64,000 bases of DNA from Podocnemis expansa. Taxonomy: Eukaryota > Chordata > Testudines > Podocnemididae. Position numbers and translations under genes: made by a program. This document shows, piece by piece, positions 22,340 through 41,988 of this stretch. Each line of letters begins with the position of its first letter. Position 1 is the stretch's first letter. The notes below the pieces were generated by a model. It worked only from the letters and a program-made list of their open reading frames with translations. It searched no databases and was not told the DNA's origin. The stretch spans positions 54,118,543-54,182,542 of the forward strand of contig ML681994.1 of assembly GCA_007922195.1 (NCBI GenBank), written 5' to 3'.

Positions 22340-22695
22340 CAAGCCCTGACTGATGCAGGGGCTATACGGGCTGCAGCCCCAGGCCCACATCTGAAGAAGG
22401 CCTCTGGATTGCAGCCCCCAAACTCCTTATCCAGCCCTGGCAGCCAAGTGCTGGGACTGGGGGGGGTGGGCCCTAGGACCAGAGGCCACTCTGTGCACCA
22501 GTCAGCCAGTCCTGTCCCCAAAGCCCAGCAGCCTGGCACCAGGCTGGCCTGTACCAGCCAGTCTGGGGACAGGAGTGCTGAGGCTGGTTATGGTCTCTAG
22601 CCCCAGGGCCATGTCCTGTGGTGGAGGCCAAGCCCCAAGTGGAGGAAGCCCCATGGAAGTGGGTAGCCTGGGGCCCTTTAATCCTGCCCCAGCTG
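22340..22695. repeat. GC-rich non-autonomous repeat
   Basis: GC-rich block with CAGGGGCTATACGGGCTGCAGCCCC near its left edge and CCTTTAATCCTGCCCC on the right. That right edge is shared in reverse with the repeat at 12884. No target duplication is readable. Confidence 0.45.
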
Positions 22696-23412
22696 TGAGT
22701 GCTGAGAAAACTCTGCACATCAGTCCTCTATTGTGTCAAGTTACACACATAGAAAATGAGAAATATACAACTAGTGGTCATCTGGCAAAAATTTGATTTA
22801 AGGGACTTGCTCTGCATTGAATATGAAGGCTGTGGCAGTGATGGATCTGAGCCTTCCTGTGTAGGATTCACCTACCTTAACCACAAGTCCATTCATTTAA
22901 ACTTCTTTAACTTGCTGATGAGAATACTGTGGGAGGATGTTATCAAAACCTTTGCTACAGTCAAGGTATATCATGTCCCTTGTTTTTCCAATATCCACAG
23001 AGCCAGTCATCTCATCACAGAAGGCAATCAAGTTTGTCAGACATGACCTGCCTTTGGTAAATCCATGTTGACTGTTTCTGAACACCTCCTACTCTTCCAA
23101 CTGCCTCACAATGGATTCCTTGAGGACCTGCTTCATGATTTTTTCCAGGGACTGAGATGAGGCTGGCAAGCCTGTAGTTCCCCAGATCCTCCTCTTTTGC
23201 TTTTTTGAAGATAGTCATCTTTCCAGACATCTGGGTCCTTCCCCATCACTACGCATTTTCAAAGACAATGGCCAATGGATCTGCAACCAAGCAACTCCTT
23301 TAGCACTCGCAGATGCACTGCATCCAGCCCCATGGACTGGTGCATGTCCAACCTTTAAATAGTTCTGAACCTGTTTTTTCCAGCACTAATGGCCTCTCTG
23401 TACTGTGCTGCC

Positions 23413-24401
23413 TGTGACCTGGGCTTCTTGGGATAACCACCTGAATGTATAAGAATCAGAACAAGCAATGAGAGCCAGCTGCCAAACTCTCTAAACACTG
23501 ATGGGTGGTGCTTATACCAGATCGTCAATCAGCAACACATCATGCTTCTGATTCTCTACACTGGTACCCAAAGTATAACAAAATAGAAGCAGCCCCCTTT
23601 ATTGTGCATCAAGGCCTCTGGTCCCCAACTAGCCACTGGGTCTCCTGACCCCAAAAGGTCAGCTACATCATACAGAACAATATAGGTTTGGATCTTATCC
23701 AAAATACCACACTGCCAACCAATCCCTTAGTAACTAAAACTAAAGGTTTAATGTAAGGAGAGAAGAGACAAGCTATGAGAGATGTTAAAGGGTCAAAGTG
23801 AATCACATACATACAAATGGTTTAGAGTCCATGTAAAGCAAGTCCTTGGAAGAATTTGGAGTTTGCAAGCTTGTTCAGTTCCTCTGGTAGACACCCAGCA
23901 CCCGGATGGGCCTCAGTCTTTGTCCAATCACAGAGGAATAGTTCCAGAGATGGGTGTTAGGTGTAGACTGGAAACTGAAGACAAACTGGAGCTGGTGCTG
24001 CTGCCTTTTATAACCTCTGGCCTTCCCCATGCTGTGTGGAGTTTTGGCAAATCAAAATGGAGTTGAGTCACTTGGTCAGTCCAGGTGACTCACTAAGCAG
24101 GTTGCTCCTAAAGCCCATTGTGCCTGTGGTTCCCTTAATGGGCCATTAAGGAGACAATGACTGTAGACATCCAGTCTGGAGAGTTTCCCAGAATCACATA
24201 AATTGAATTACAGATATAACAAACATTCCTAACTTCTACTACAAATATGACAACTACACAAAAATCAATATATTCAGTCATAACAAATTACAACCTTTCT
24301 ATTCATACCAAACATGGCATAGCTGCTATGTATTATTGCAAGTACAAAATATTAATGTGAAAAGTTTCATAAATGGTCCTCTAAAGCTGGACAGTGTCAC
24401 A
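23413..24401 (-). mobile_element. solo LTR of the Gypsy family found at 44.5-50.9 kb
   Basis: It starts TGTGACCTGGGCTTCTTGGGA and ends GACAGTGTCACA, giving a TGTGAC/GTCACA terminal inverted pair. The flanks are CTGCC / CTGCG (4 of 5), suiting a 5-bp LTR-element duplication. About 650 bp at its left match the LTR at 50135-50864. Strand is given by the 50.1 kb copy, which stands upstream of minus-strand gag. It interrupts CR1, so it postdates that insertion. Confidence 0.85.
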
Positions 24402-24552
24402 CTGCGCAGTTCAGTAGTCTGGGAGCTGACCTTGTCTATGAAGAAAGAAACAAAGAGTACTGAATATTTCAGGTTTTTCCATACCATTTGCAGTTAGTTC
24501 ACCTTCCCTCTTCTGCAGGGGGCCCACACTCTCCCTGACCCTTTTCTTGTTA

Positions 24553-24717
24553 CTAGCATGCCAGTATTCAAAAGGGGTGTCCATGTTAGTCTAGCCCAGC
24601 AAAACTAAGAGTCTGGCAGCACTTTTACAGACTAACAAGGTGGGAGTCTCTCCCACAAAAGCTCATGCAATAAATAAGTTTGTTAGTCTTTAAAAGAGCC
24701 ACCAGACTCCTTGTTTA
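24553..24717. mobile_element. Penelope-like foldback pair inside CR1
   Basis: The left arm AAAGGGGTGTCCATGTTAGTCTAG...CAGACTAACA faces the right arm TTTGTTAGTCTTTAAAAGAGCC...CTCCTTGTTT. The plus-strand hammerhead keeps stem II (GTGGGAGTCTCTCCCAC) and GCTCATGC. GAAA is changed to AAAA and the CUGANGA box is missing. Confidence 0.75.
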
Positions 24718-25800
24718 ACATACCAATAGAAACCCTCTTGTTATCTCACATCCCTTGCTAACTGCAATTCCAGTTGTGATTTGGCCTTCTTGATTTCACT
24801 TCTGTCTCCTCAAGCAATATATTTATATACCTCCCTAGTCAGCTGACCAAGTCTCCACTTCTTGTAAACTTCTTTTTTGTGTTTAAGCTAACCAAAGACT
24901 TCTTTGTTAAGCCAACCTGGTTGCTTGACATATTTGCTATCATTTCTGCACATCAGGATGGTTTACTTCTGTGCTCTCTTTAAGATTTCTGTAAACTACA
25001 GCTAGATCTTTTTGGACTCCCCTCCTATTAACCTCCCAGGGGATCCTGCCCATCAGTTCCATATGGAGTCAAAATCTGCTTTTCTGAACTCAAGTCCATA
25101 TCATCTTATTCTCCTTTCTTCCTTTTGTGAGGATCCCAAACTCAACAGTCTCATGATCACTGCTTCTCACGTTACCACTCACTTCCACTTCCCCAACAAA
25201 TTCTTCCCTATTTGTGAGCAGCAGGTAGCAAGGAGCACAGCCTCCAGTAGATTTCTCCATCATCTGCACCAGGAAGTTGTTCACAACATTCTCCAGAAGC
25301 TTCCTGGATTGCCTGGGCTCTGACATATTGCTCTCCCAGCAGATGTCAGGGTGAATAAAGTCCCCCAAGAGAACCAGGTCCTGCGATCTGCAAACTTTCA
25401 CTAGTTGTCTGAAGAAAGACTCATACACATCATAGTCCTAGTCTGGTGGTCTGAAACAGACAACTACCATAACTTCAGCCTTGTTGTCATCACTGCTAAA
25501 CTTAACCCAGAGACTCTCAACAGGCTTCTCATGTTTCATGCTGGAGCTCTAAGCAACCATATTGCTCACTCACATAGAGATCCACTCTTCCACCTTTTTT
25601 CCCCCCACCAGTCCTTCCCAAACAGTTTATACTCATCTATGACACATGTTCCAGTTATGTAAGTTACCCCCACCAATTCTCAGTTATTCCAATCACATCA
25701 GAGTTCCTTGATTGTACCAGGACTTGTAGTTCCTCCTGCTCATTTCCCAGGCTTCTTGCATTCATGTACAGGCCCCTAAGATAACTAGCCAATTGACCTA

Positions 25801-28384
25801 TTTTCCCATTATAAATCAGGAGGCCACCCCCTTGCACCCTCCTCCTTGCACTTCTACTGGTATCTCACTTCTCACTTATCTCCTGCAAACCCTTCCCAAA
25901 ACACTCTGCATGCAGTCCTACTGTGATAGCTACCCACAGTGCACTGCTCCCGGTGCTAATGCAAGAGGTGATAGTGTGAATGTACTAAAAGTAGCAGCAT
26001 GGTGAGGACATGCAACAGTGGTTTGATTACAAGTGTCTATATGCCATCAAAACTTGTGTTGACAAATTAGTGTAAACACAACTTTAAAAAGTGCATGCTG
26101 TGTCTCTTTCATAACAACTGTATGTTTACGTGCAAGTTTGAAGAGGGAGCCCACATTCAGAATACCAGGGTTTTTAAACTTAACATTTTTGTTAGTGAAT
26201 TTAGGAGTTAGCAGAGATGAAAGATTGACAGCTTTGAGCAGGGAGATTCTCTGCAAGTATTTTTCCCAGATTTGAAGAAAAGTTGCATGTGCCTCAAAAG
26301 CTTGTCTCTCTCACCAGCACAATTTGGTTCAATAAAAGATATTGCTTAACCCCTTTCAAGCTTCCCTCCATTGTTTCTTCAATGTGCCTCTGCCCAGATA
26401 CGGGAGAAGGACAACATGTATGGATCTTGCCTCTTGACCTTATCCCAGCTTGCTCGGTGGTCACTTCCAACCACATCGTGCATGCCAACACGCCCAGAGC
26501 AAACTCACCAAGAAAATGAACTTCATGATTTTCAGAAGCTGCACCGTGTAACCCTTCCTGCCTTTGACCCAGGACTCAACAGAACCCAGCTGCCAGGTTG
26601 CCATGGTATTTGGTAACTAAAGTTGCTGGCTGGTGCCTAGGAGCCAGCTGCACTTTCTTGTTTTTAAAATAATTTAGCAGCCAGCAATTTTACTTTTAGT
26701 CACTAGAGGGCACTCCCCTGCTGCATTTTCACTGCAGAGCTAGGCAGCCAAGGGAAAATGCAGCAGAGGAGCATCCTCTGGCAACAACAAAAAAAATTGC
26801 TGGCTCCTTTAGGGATTCCATAGCATTAAGGCTGCATATGGCAGGGTGGGGAGGAGATGTTTTGGCAGAAAAGGATATCAGACCTAGGTGTCTTGCTTTG
26901 AAGCTGGGTGTCTAGCTGAGCAACACTTTTGTTGACCCCTGCTTTGAGTAACTGTACCACATTAGTAAGAGTGGGCAGGATTTGCCCTTTAAATTAATTC
27001 TATAAGTAGGTCATGCAATATATCGCAACAGTGTAATTTTTGCTCCATAGCTGTAACAGCTCCAGCTTCTCTCAGTTAGTAAAAGATGATTCTTATGGTT
27101 AACATTCCTTTAGATCGAGGATAGCATATTACCTACTTTTCCCTACTTTGGAAATGAAAATAAAGTGATTCCTTATTGTTTGGTATAGTTGAAATAAAGC
27201 AGGGGGGTTATCTGCTACTTATAGTCTACTAGCTTCTACCTTTCATGATCATAAAACTTACTTAAAAGGCACAGTTTGTGGAAAACCACCTGTTGTTGGC
27301 AGCATTTTGTTTGTTTTAGAAAATTAACTTACCTATTCTTGTCTACATCCGTGCAGAGGAAAAGAGACCTTACGCTATGGACCTTTGTAAACACAACAGC
27401 CACTGCACCCAAAGCTCTTTATAATAGTTACTTCTCCCTCACAAGAGTCTTCAATTTCCATAGGAAAGCTGTCTTTTACATAACATGCAGCCCAAAAGAC
27501 AGAGGGCCTAGTTTTGCTCCATACATCAATAAAAATTATATGTTCCTAGCATACAGGAAAAAGAGGTCATCACACACCAAATTAGTGACAACTGTTGCAA
27601 ATTTGCAAACCATGGATATAAACACGTGATGTACATGGGTTCCTTTGGCATTAAAATCATTACAGCATGTACAGTTAATAGTAGTAGCTGTAGTTTTGTC
27701 TGATCTTAAATTTTCTCCCTCTTTTTGGTCTCATGAATGAATGCTAGAATTTGTTTCCCTGAACAATGTCTCTACAAAATTGTTCTATGCTATTTATATC
27801 ATACATTGGGAACTCAGTTTTGAATACATGACAATGTGTCATGATAATTTGCCTGAAATATGAATATTTAAACTGAAGTTATACTACACAGTAAGGTATC
27901 AACTATATTTTCTTAAGAAAATGTACAAAAGATGTATAGAATACTTGAAAAGGAAATACCACAAAAACTGGAATTAGATGAAATATTTCTTCAGTTCTGA
28001 CCCTTAGAATAACTGCCAACATTTCAGATTAAAATACTCTAAGCAGAAAAGGAGAGAACATCAGATTTAGACTTTTTTCAGGGCTCTAACGTATAGCCAT
28101 TATCCACTGTTGTGATAATACCGAAGATGAATCAAAGATGCTATTATTTAAACAATAAAAGTACCTTTGAATTTACAGCAGTTACCTAGGAGAAAGAGAA
28201 CATGTAATATACATCCTAATGTTGAAGTCCTTTTATAATAGTTTCCAAGGTTTCCAAGGTGTTTTTCCTTGAAGGTTTAAATGTTAATTTTAGTTAAAGT
28301 CATGTAATATCTCCTTCTTCAGTAAAATATCTGTTGCACTAGAAGCACATATAATTTAGAGTCCTGGCTTGGAACCTCTTAAAA
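25801..28384. other. non-coding tract, no gene seen
   Basis: Mostly AT-rich unique sequence, with unplaced repeat near 26.6-26.95 kb that ends in TTTTGTTGACCCCTG, a hAT-like end. Open frames are short and featureless. No exon is recognised. Confidence 0.45.
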
Positions 28385-28465
28385 CTGAAATAAGTGGGTT
28401 GTACCCATGAAATCGTATGGCATAATAAATTTGTTAGTCTTTATAAGTGCCACAGAGGACTCATT
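28385..28465 (+). mobile_element. Penelope-like terminal-repeat fragment
   Basis: It contains stem II (GTGGGTTGTACCCAT) followed by GAAA, then AATAAATTTGTTAGTCTTTATAAGTGCCACAGAGGACTC. The CUGANGA box is not recognisable, so the ribozyme is decayed. Confidence 0.7.
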
Positions 28466-28679
28466 TATTCTATTATGAATTATCTGTGTGCTCTACAAAG
28501 GAAATCACATGTTAAATAAGAAATCCCCAGTAGCTGAATTTTAAAAGTCCAAAGAGGAACAAAATACATATGAAACAGTAAGCTCATCTCATGATCTTTT
28601 CACTGTTGTCATTTTCCTGCCATCACTCTCCTTCTCCATATATTCACTATTTAAATAAATGCTTACCAGTTTTCCTCTG

Positions 28680-28765
28680 TAGTATAGGGTACTGACTGCA
28701 ATTAGATAGGGTACTGGTCTAGATGGACTACTATTTTGAAATGATATGGCAGTTATGTTCTTGTG
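28680..28765 (+). repeat. CR1/L2-type LINE 3' end fragment
   Basis: The string 'GGTACTGGTCTAGATGGACTA' followed by 'GATATGGCAGTTATGTTCTTGTG' matches the 3' end pattern of vertebrate LINEs (…TGGTCT…ATGGCAGTTCTTATGTTCTT). Confidence 0.5.
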
Positions 28766-29399
28766 AACGTTACCTATGCAGAGTCCCCCCTGCGCTGCAA
28801 TTGTCTTAGCTTAGATTTTGAACTGTGCAAAGCAGGTACTCCATCTACTGGTTTTGCATACCCTGCACACATCTGTAGCATTATTTAGTACTTAAGTGTA
28901 CAAGTTCAGTAGCAAGTGAATGTTAAACTAAAAATTTTAAAACCTGGTTTTCTCACAGATGGAAATAATTGTGTGCACAGGCAAATTATGCCATCTAATT
29001 TGCATGACATTTTATCTGTATGTAACTGTAGATGCAGAATGTCACAGAAAATAGAGGCATGTGTTTTAAAAACTGAACCCTGGAAAAAAAAAAATTGAAA
29101 ATATACCAATGACATTCCAGGGTCATACTGCAGTCTCTGCAATACAATAAATATTTTCCTTTGGACCCAGACATTCTCTAGGAAGGACTGAGTCCTGTAG
29201 TCAGGCAAATTCTTAAGATTAAAATCTGCTCAGTTAGAGGGCTGCAAATACTTCCTCTCCCCTTTCCCCTCAGCTCTTGCATTTCCTAGAAGCTTTGTAG
29301 GCCAAGGAGCTGGGGCCTGATTACTTTTGAGAAATGATCCTGTACAATATGGCTGCTGCTGGAGCAGTCTGGTGCATTGCTCTGAGTGCAAGGTTACAT

Positions 29400-31215
29400 T
29401 AAGACAAACAAGGAGTCTGGTGGCCTTTGTAACAACTTACCAAATTTATCACATGAGCTTTCATGGTAGAAAATCTCAGTTTGTCAGATGATTGAAGATA
29501 GGGAAGTTACAGAATGGGAGCAAAATAAATATAGGGAAGTGTAAGTCATAGAATCTGGTCAGACTAACAGCAAATCAAAGCAGTTGTTAGGATTCAAACA
29601 GTAGAGTACAGCAATTAGCAGGGAAGTAGGTGGTGGGCAGGGGAAGCAAAATTACCTATTGTAATGGGAAAAGAACCTGTAGTCTTTATTTCAGGCCTGA
29701 ATCCATGGAGTCAAATTTGCATATAAATTCAGTTCTGAAGTCTCTCTTAGAAGTTTTAATTTGTTATGCATTTGTTTGAGCACGGCTATTAAATCATCAG
29801 AGGAGTGAGCAGGGAGATTGAACTGTTCCTCTATTGGTTTTTGAATGTCATGTCAGATCTGTGCCCTTTCATTCTTTTATGCAGAGACCATTGTGTTTGT
29901 CCAATGTATAAGGAGAAGGGGCGTTTCTGGCAGATGATGGCATAAACCACACTGGTGAATAAGCAGTGAATGAGTCCTTGATGGAGTAGCTGGCTTGCTA
30001 AAGTCCTGTGATGGTGTCTTTTGTGCAGATATATGGGTAATGTTGGCAATATGGGTTCTTACAAGGGTATGTGCCTCATTTAATGTTTCCGTTGTTAGGT
30101 CTAAGTTGCTGGCGAGTATCTGTTTAAGATTGGGGGGTTGTCTGTAAGTGAGGAGAGGTCTGCCACGCAAGGCCCGAGCGAGGGATTATCTTGTAGAATA
30201 GGTTGTAGCTCCTTGATGTGCTGTAGGGGGTTGATTTGGGGGTTGTAGGTGGATGACCAATGGCGTTCTGCTTTCTTTCTTGGATTTCTCCTGTAGTAGT
30301 TGGCTTTGGGGTACCTGCCTGTCTCTGTCAATCTGCTTTTTTACTTCCACAAGTGGGTACTATAGGTTTGAGAATGCTTGATAGAGATCCTGAAGGTGTC
30401 TCTGTCTGAGGAATCAGAACAAATGAGTTATATCTTTGGTCTTGGCTGTAAACAATGGATTATGTGGTGTATCTTGGGATGAAGGTAACTATTCCAGTCT
30501 GTATGTTTATAGTGTAGGGTGGTTTTTGATGGTTCATCACTAAGTTGTACTGTTGTATCCAGAAAGTGGGTCTCCTGTGTGGAGTGTTCCAGGCTGAGGT
30601 TGATCATGGAGTAGAAACTGTTGAAATCTCTGTGAAAATCTTCAAGGGCATCCTCTCCATGGGTACACATGATGAAGATATCATCAGTGTAGCATAAGTA
30701 GAAGATCAGTACTTGGGAATGAGACTGGAGGAAGCATTGCTCTAAGTCCGTCATAAAAATGTTGGCATATTGTGGGACCATGTGAGTACCCACAGCAGTA
30801 CCACTGACAAACACATAAATTATCTTCAAATCTGAAATGGTTGTGGTTGAGTACAAAGTCAAAGTTCAGCCATGAAGTGTGTCATGACATCATTTGGGAT
30901 AGTTCTCTTAATGGCTTATAATCAGTCTTTGTGTGGGATGGTGTACAGAGAGCTTCTATGCCAATGGTTGCCAGGATGGTGTTTTCTGGAAGGTCACTAA
31001 TGAACTGAATCTTTCTCAGTAAGTCTGTGGTGTCTTGAAGATAACTAGGAATGTTGATAGCATAAGATCTGAGAGAGTCCACATAGCCAGATAAACCCAC
31101 TGTGAGAGTGCCAATACCTGAGATGATGGGGCATCCAGGGTTTTCAGATTTATGGATTTGTGGTAGGAGACAGAATATCCTGGTTGGACATTGAAATTGG
31201 ACACAGCTGTCCCTC
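29400..31215 (-). mobile_element. Penelope-like retroelement with RT and GIY-YIG remnants and terminal hammerhead repeat
   Basis: Minus-strand reading runs from 31.2 kb down. Pieces at 31204-30882 resemble the PLE RT N-terminal part (SYLQDTTDLLRKI, LPENTILATI). The 30862-30428 frame is the palm, with GTAVGTHMVPQYANIFM and an intact YTDD catalytic box, then HFLDTTVQ. Frame 30170-29831 carries a GIY-YIG-like endonuclease core (VVYAIICQK...LYIGQT...HRSD). Frameshifts separate these pieces. The 3' side (29.4-29.83 kb) is the terminal repeat, with a hammerhead remnant at 29450-29492 (CTGACAA core, GAAA kept). This physical link is why the small repeats elsewhere are called PLE-derived. Confidence 0.85.
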
Positions 31216-32228
31216 TAGCCAGAGGGCAGGAGAGTCCACTGAGAACTCAACACCTGGCAGCACTAATTCTTGCACTGTGACAATAAGAGATGGGAGACTC
31301 TCCAGCAGCTGTGGGATCCCTAGGGAAGATGTGGGGGCAGGGATTGGAATTCCATTAGTGATTTCCAGGAAATATCCTCATCCCCGGAAAAAAATCTGAA
31401 TCGGCACTGCTGGCTCAGAGGACTGTAAAAGGTGACTGTGATTTCATCCTGTCTACAGAAGTGAGAACAAATCACGCTATAACATGATCAAGGCTCCGTC
31501 AAAGTGAATTATCTGGCTGTTATCACCCATGAAAGTGTGATATAATCAGACCTTCATGATGCCGAGGGATAACTATGCAAGATATATTCATATACAAAAC
31601 CACACACACTTACTGGTTTGAAGGCCAATGTCAGTAAAATATTGCCCAAATGCAAAAATAGTTCCTGAGACTATAGCAAGTTGTCTGAACCTGGAGGCTG
31701 AGGGTACACACAATCAAACTTTTGAACTAAGATAGTTGTTGTTCTGTTCTCGTAAATGTCCCTGGACACAGGTTACTACTGATTATCCTTTTGGATATTT
31801 TTTTTAAATGCTAAAAAACTTCACTATAAAATACTACTTAATGGGACCTTCTCCCTGCCCCAAACCAAATTATTAAACTGATATTGAAACTCTGGGGAAT
31901 TTTGCACGCATTTTCCTCCTGCTGGACTCTATCAGCTCACCATTCTTATACTAATGCCAGAAAACAGAAGTGCAGGTGCAATTCAAAATGACAGGCTTAA
32001 CCTAGCTGCATACCAACAAGCTTCTGCCTTCAAGTTATGGGACACCCATCTTACTGGTTCTGAAGCCAACAACTTGGAAGAGGGGCTTCAAATTCTCAAA
32101 TGTGAAAAAGCTATTAAATACTATTTTGCAGTTCAGCTTCCAAGACTTGCCTCCAAACAATCATTTAGAATAAGAAACTTGAGCACGAAAACTAGTTTGT
32201 TACTTTTGTAAATCACAGTAACCTGAGA
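31216..32228. other. intergenic tract downstream of YEATS4
   Basis: No recognisable exon or element. The tract separates the PLE from the YEATS4 3' end. Confidence 0.45.
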
Positions 32229-32234
32229 TTTATT
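32229..32234 (-). terminator. YEATS4: candidate YEATS4 polyadenylation signal (AATAAA)
   Basis: AATAAA on the minus strand about 260 bases after the stop codon. A closer AATAAA lies at 32458-32463, only about 32 bases after the stop. Which one is used cannot be told from sequence. Confidence 0.5.
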
Positions 32235-32494
32235 ATAAAGTTAACATACTGAATACAATAAAAAAAACTGACTTCAAAGACTTTTACACTCTTCAAAATG
32301 AGATAGAAAAATAAAAATTGTACACATTTTTGTAGTCTGAATACTGGACATTTTTCAATCTATAAAGCTGGCCTCACAAACAACAGTCTTTTGAAATGAA
32401 ATTCACCTCTGTAAAATCTGAGGGAGCATGTTAACCTTGTTCAATGATCCAAGTCCCTTTATTTACAATTTCATTTGTATCAAGTAGATACTTG

Positions 32495-39968
<7,474 letters not shown>

Positions 39969-40492
39969 ATTGCACCGCGGGGAGCCGCCCGGGGCCGCGC
40001 CGGCCGCTCGCGCTCAGCCCCCTGCTCGGCGGCAGCGAGGCCAGGCCCAGGCGCAGTTCCGGGCACGGCTCCTTGCGGCGCGCCCGCCCGCGCACTTTCC
40101 CGCCTCGCGCTTCCGGGTCAGGCGGCAGCGCCGCTGCGTCATCACGCCGCCTGCGTGCGGCGCGAGGTCACTCCCCCGCCCGCCCCAGGGAAAAGAGCCG
40201 CCGCTCCTGTGTCCTACGGGGTGCGTGACGTCATCTGGCCACACCCTCTGGAGGGAGGAAAGGGCGCGCGGCGCGGGGCCGGGCCGGGCTAAGTAGGGGG
40301 GCAGTGGGGGTGCTGCGATAAGGCAAGTCCAGTGTTGTCAGGCTGCGTGAGGATCAGTCAGCGGGTTTTTTTTTTCAAGAATAATACACTACTTTAGCAA
40401 GTTGCTTTGTTTTACTTTATACTCTTGATTGCTAACTTCCTGATTAAATTACACCTAATAATTCTCATAGGTTTGTGACATCTGTCAGTTTC

Positions 40493-40770
40493 TAAAGGGA
40501 TAGCCCTGTTAGTCTAGTCCAGCAAAAAAAAACCCCAAAAACCAAGGAGTCGTGTGGCGCTTAAAGACTAACAGATTTATTTTTTGCATGAGCTTTGGTG
40601 GGAGAAAATCTCACTTCGTCAGATGCTTTGAAGATGGGGGAACTTACAGAATGGAATGAAAATAAATGCACGGGGGTGTAAACCACAGCATCAGGTCATA
40701 CAGTAGCAGCAAATCAGAGCAGTTGTTAGGTTCAAAACCCTGGGAAGCCTGAAGTCAAATTACGTTATGT
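40493..40770 (-). mobile_element. Penelope-like terminal repeat, single copy
   Basis: It runs from AAAGGGATAGCCCTGTTAGTCTAGTCCAGC through the hammerhead region (40586-40626) to AACTTACAGAATGG and GCAAATCAGAGCAGTTGTTAGG. The last segment is also found in the PLE at 29.5 kb. The core CTGACGA is kept but GAAA reads CAAA. Confidence 0.85.
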
Positions 40771-40789
40771 AATCTGGTCATTAAACTTT

Positions 40790-40882
40790 TAAACAAACCA
40801 GGAGTCCTGTGGCACTTAAAAACTAACCAATTTATTTATTGCCAGAGCTTTCATGAGAGAAAATCCCTCTTCCCGACAAAGT
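40790..40882 (-). mobile_element. Penelope-like terminal-repeat fragment
   Basis: CAGGAGTCCTGTGGCACTTAAAAACTAACC followed by GAGCTTTCATGAGAGAAAATCCC. The CUGANGA box has decayed. Confidence 0.7.
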
Positions 40883-41195
40883 GGCAATGGCAGCATTCCC
40901 TTGCTTCACAGTGTGGGGTCACGTCCACTCTCCTTCCACCCCACCTGGTCCCAACTGCTGCAGCCCCAACCCAAGTGAACGACTAGCGCAACACAGTGCT
41001 GCTGCATGCTGCAGCTACCGGTCCTGCTGCTCTGCCAGGTGGAGGAAGGCAGGCAGCTCAGGTGTGTAGTGCTGCTCTGTGCAGACAGCACAGTCCCAAA
41101 CACAACTCTGTCATGTATGTGGTTCATATGTATTGCTTCTTATAGGTGAGCATGGAAAAGCGCATTTTTGTTGCTGGTGGAGCATGAATCAGCAG

Positions 41196-41988
41196 CAATG
41201 TTCCCTCTAAGAGGCGCTGGCAGCTGAGCAACTCATGTTGCTCGCTGCGCTGGCCCCCCTCCCCCTGCGGGCTTGCTGCGCTGCCCCCCCACGGGCCCAC
41301 TTCTGGCCGCCCCAGCTGCCCCCCCACCCCTGCGGGCCTGCTCCCGACCACCCCCCCCGCTCCCAGCGGCCCCCACGGGCCTGCTCCTGGCTGCCCCCCA
41401 TGCTCCCCGCCCCCAGTGTCCCTCCCACTCCCAGCGACCCCCCCCTCCCCACAGGCCCACTCCCGGTGGCCCCCACGCCCCCACAGGCCTCCTCCCAGCT
41501 GCCCCCCCACTCCCAGTGGCCCCCACGGGCCCACTCCAGGCCACCCGGCTGCCTCCCCCGCTCCCCGCCCCCGGCAGCCCCCCTGACCCCGCAGGCCCAC
41601 TCCTGGCGGCCCCCCCCACCCCCGTTCCCGGCAGCCCTCCCACTCTCAGCTGCCCCCCCTGTGGGCCTGCTCCCGGTGGCCCTCCCACTCCTGGCTGCCA
41701 CCCCCCCACGGGCCCGCTCCCCGCCGCTCCCACAAACTTACCTCGTGGCTGGAGCCCGACGGCCCAGCCACAGCTCCTGAGGCAGAGAAGCTCTACGGAG
41801 CATGCCCAGAATTTCTGGGCATGCTCCGTTAGAGCTTCTCTGGGCAGGAGTTTTCAAAACTCTCTGCTCCACAGGAGCTCTATTGAAGAACTCCGGCCGC
41901 CAGCAGTGCACTGCCGTCAGCTTTCCCTGCGCTGGCGGCTGTGGCGGGCTGCGCTGCAGCGTGCCAGCGCAGCTTAGAGGGAACATTG
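41196..41988. mobile_element. hAT element with C-rich core, 793 bp
   Basis: Ends CAATGTTCCCTCTAAG and CTTAGAGGGAACATTG are perfect reverse complements. The flanks are ATCAGCAG / ATCAACAG (7 of 8). The interior 41250-41740 is a C-rich degenerate minisatellite built on a CCCACGGGCCCACTCCCGG-like unit. A hairpin palindrome follows at 41784-41842 around GGAGCATGCCCAGAA. Frames of up to 234 codons across it are composition artefacts. Confidence 0.9.

Larger units (their letters stand above)
22860..25800 (-). mobile_element. CR1 LINE, minus strand, interrupted
   Basis: Reverse transcriptase fragments are readable on the minus strand at 23230-22897, including SQHGFTKGRSC and a YLDCSKGFD motif in the place of the usual YLDFSKAFD. 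Endonuclease-side sequence is at 25428-25090, with LLGDF and LLLTNREE motifs. The RT frame is shifted near 23.05 kb. The copy is split by a solo LTR (23413-24401) and a PLE foldback (24553-24717). It is clearly non-functional. Confidence 0.9.

Noticed and set aside
41124..41977. Frames of 158-234 codons on both strands
   Set aside because: They are produced by the C-rich minisatellite inside the hAT element at 41196-41988.
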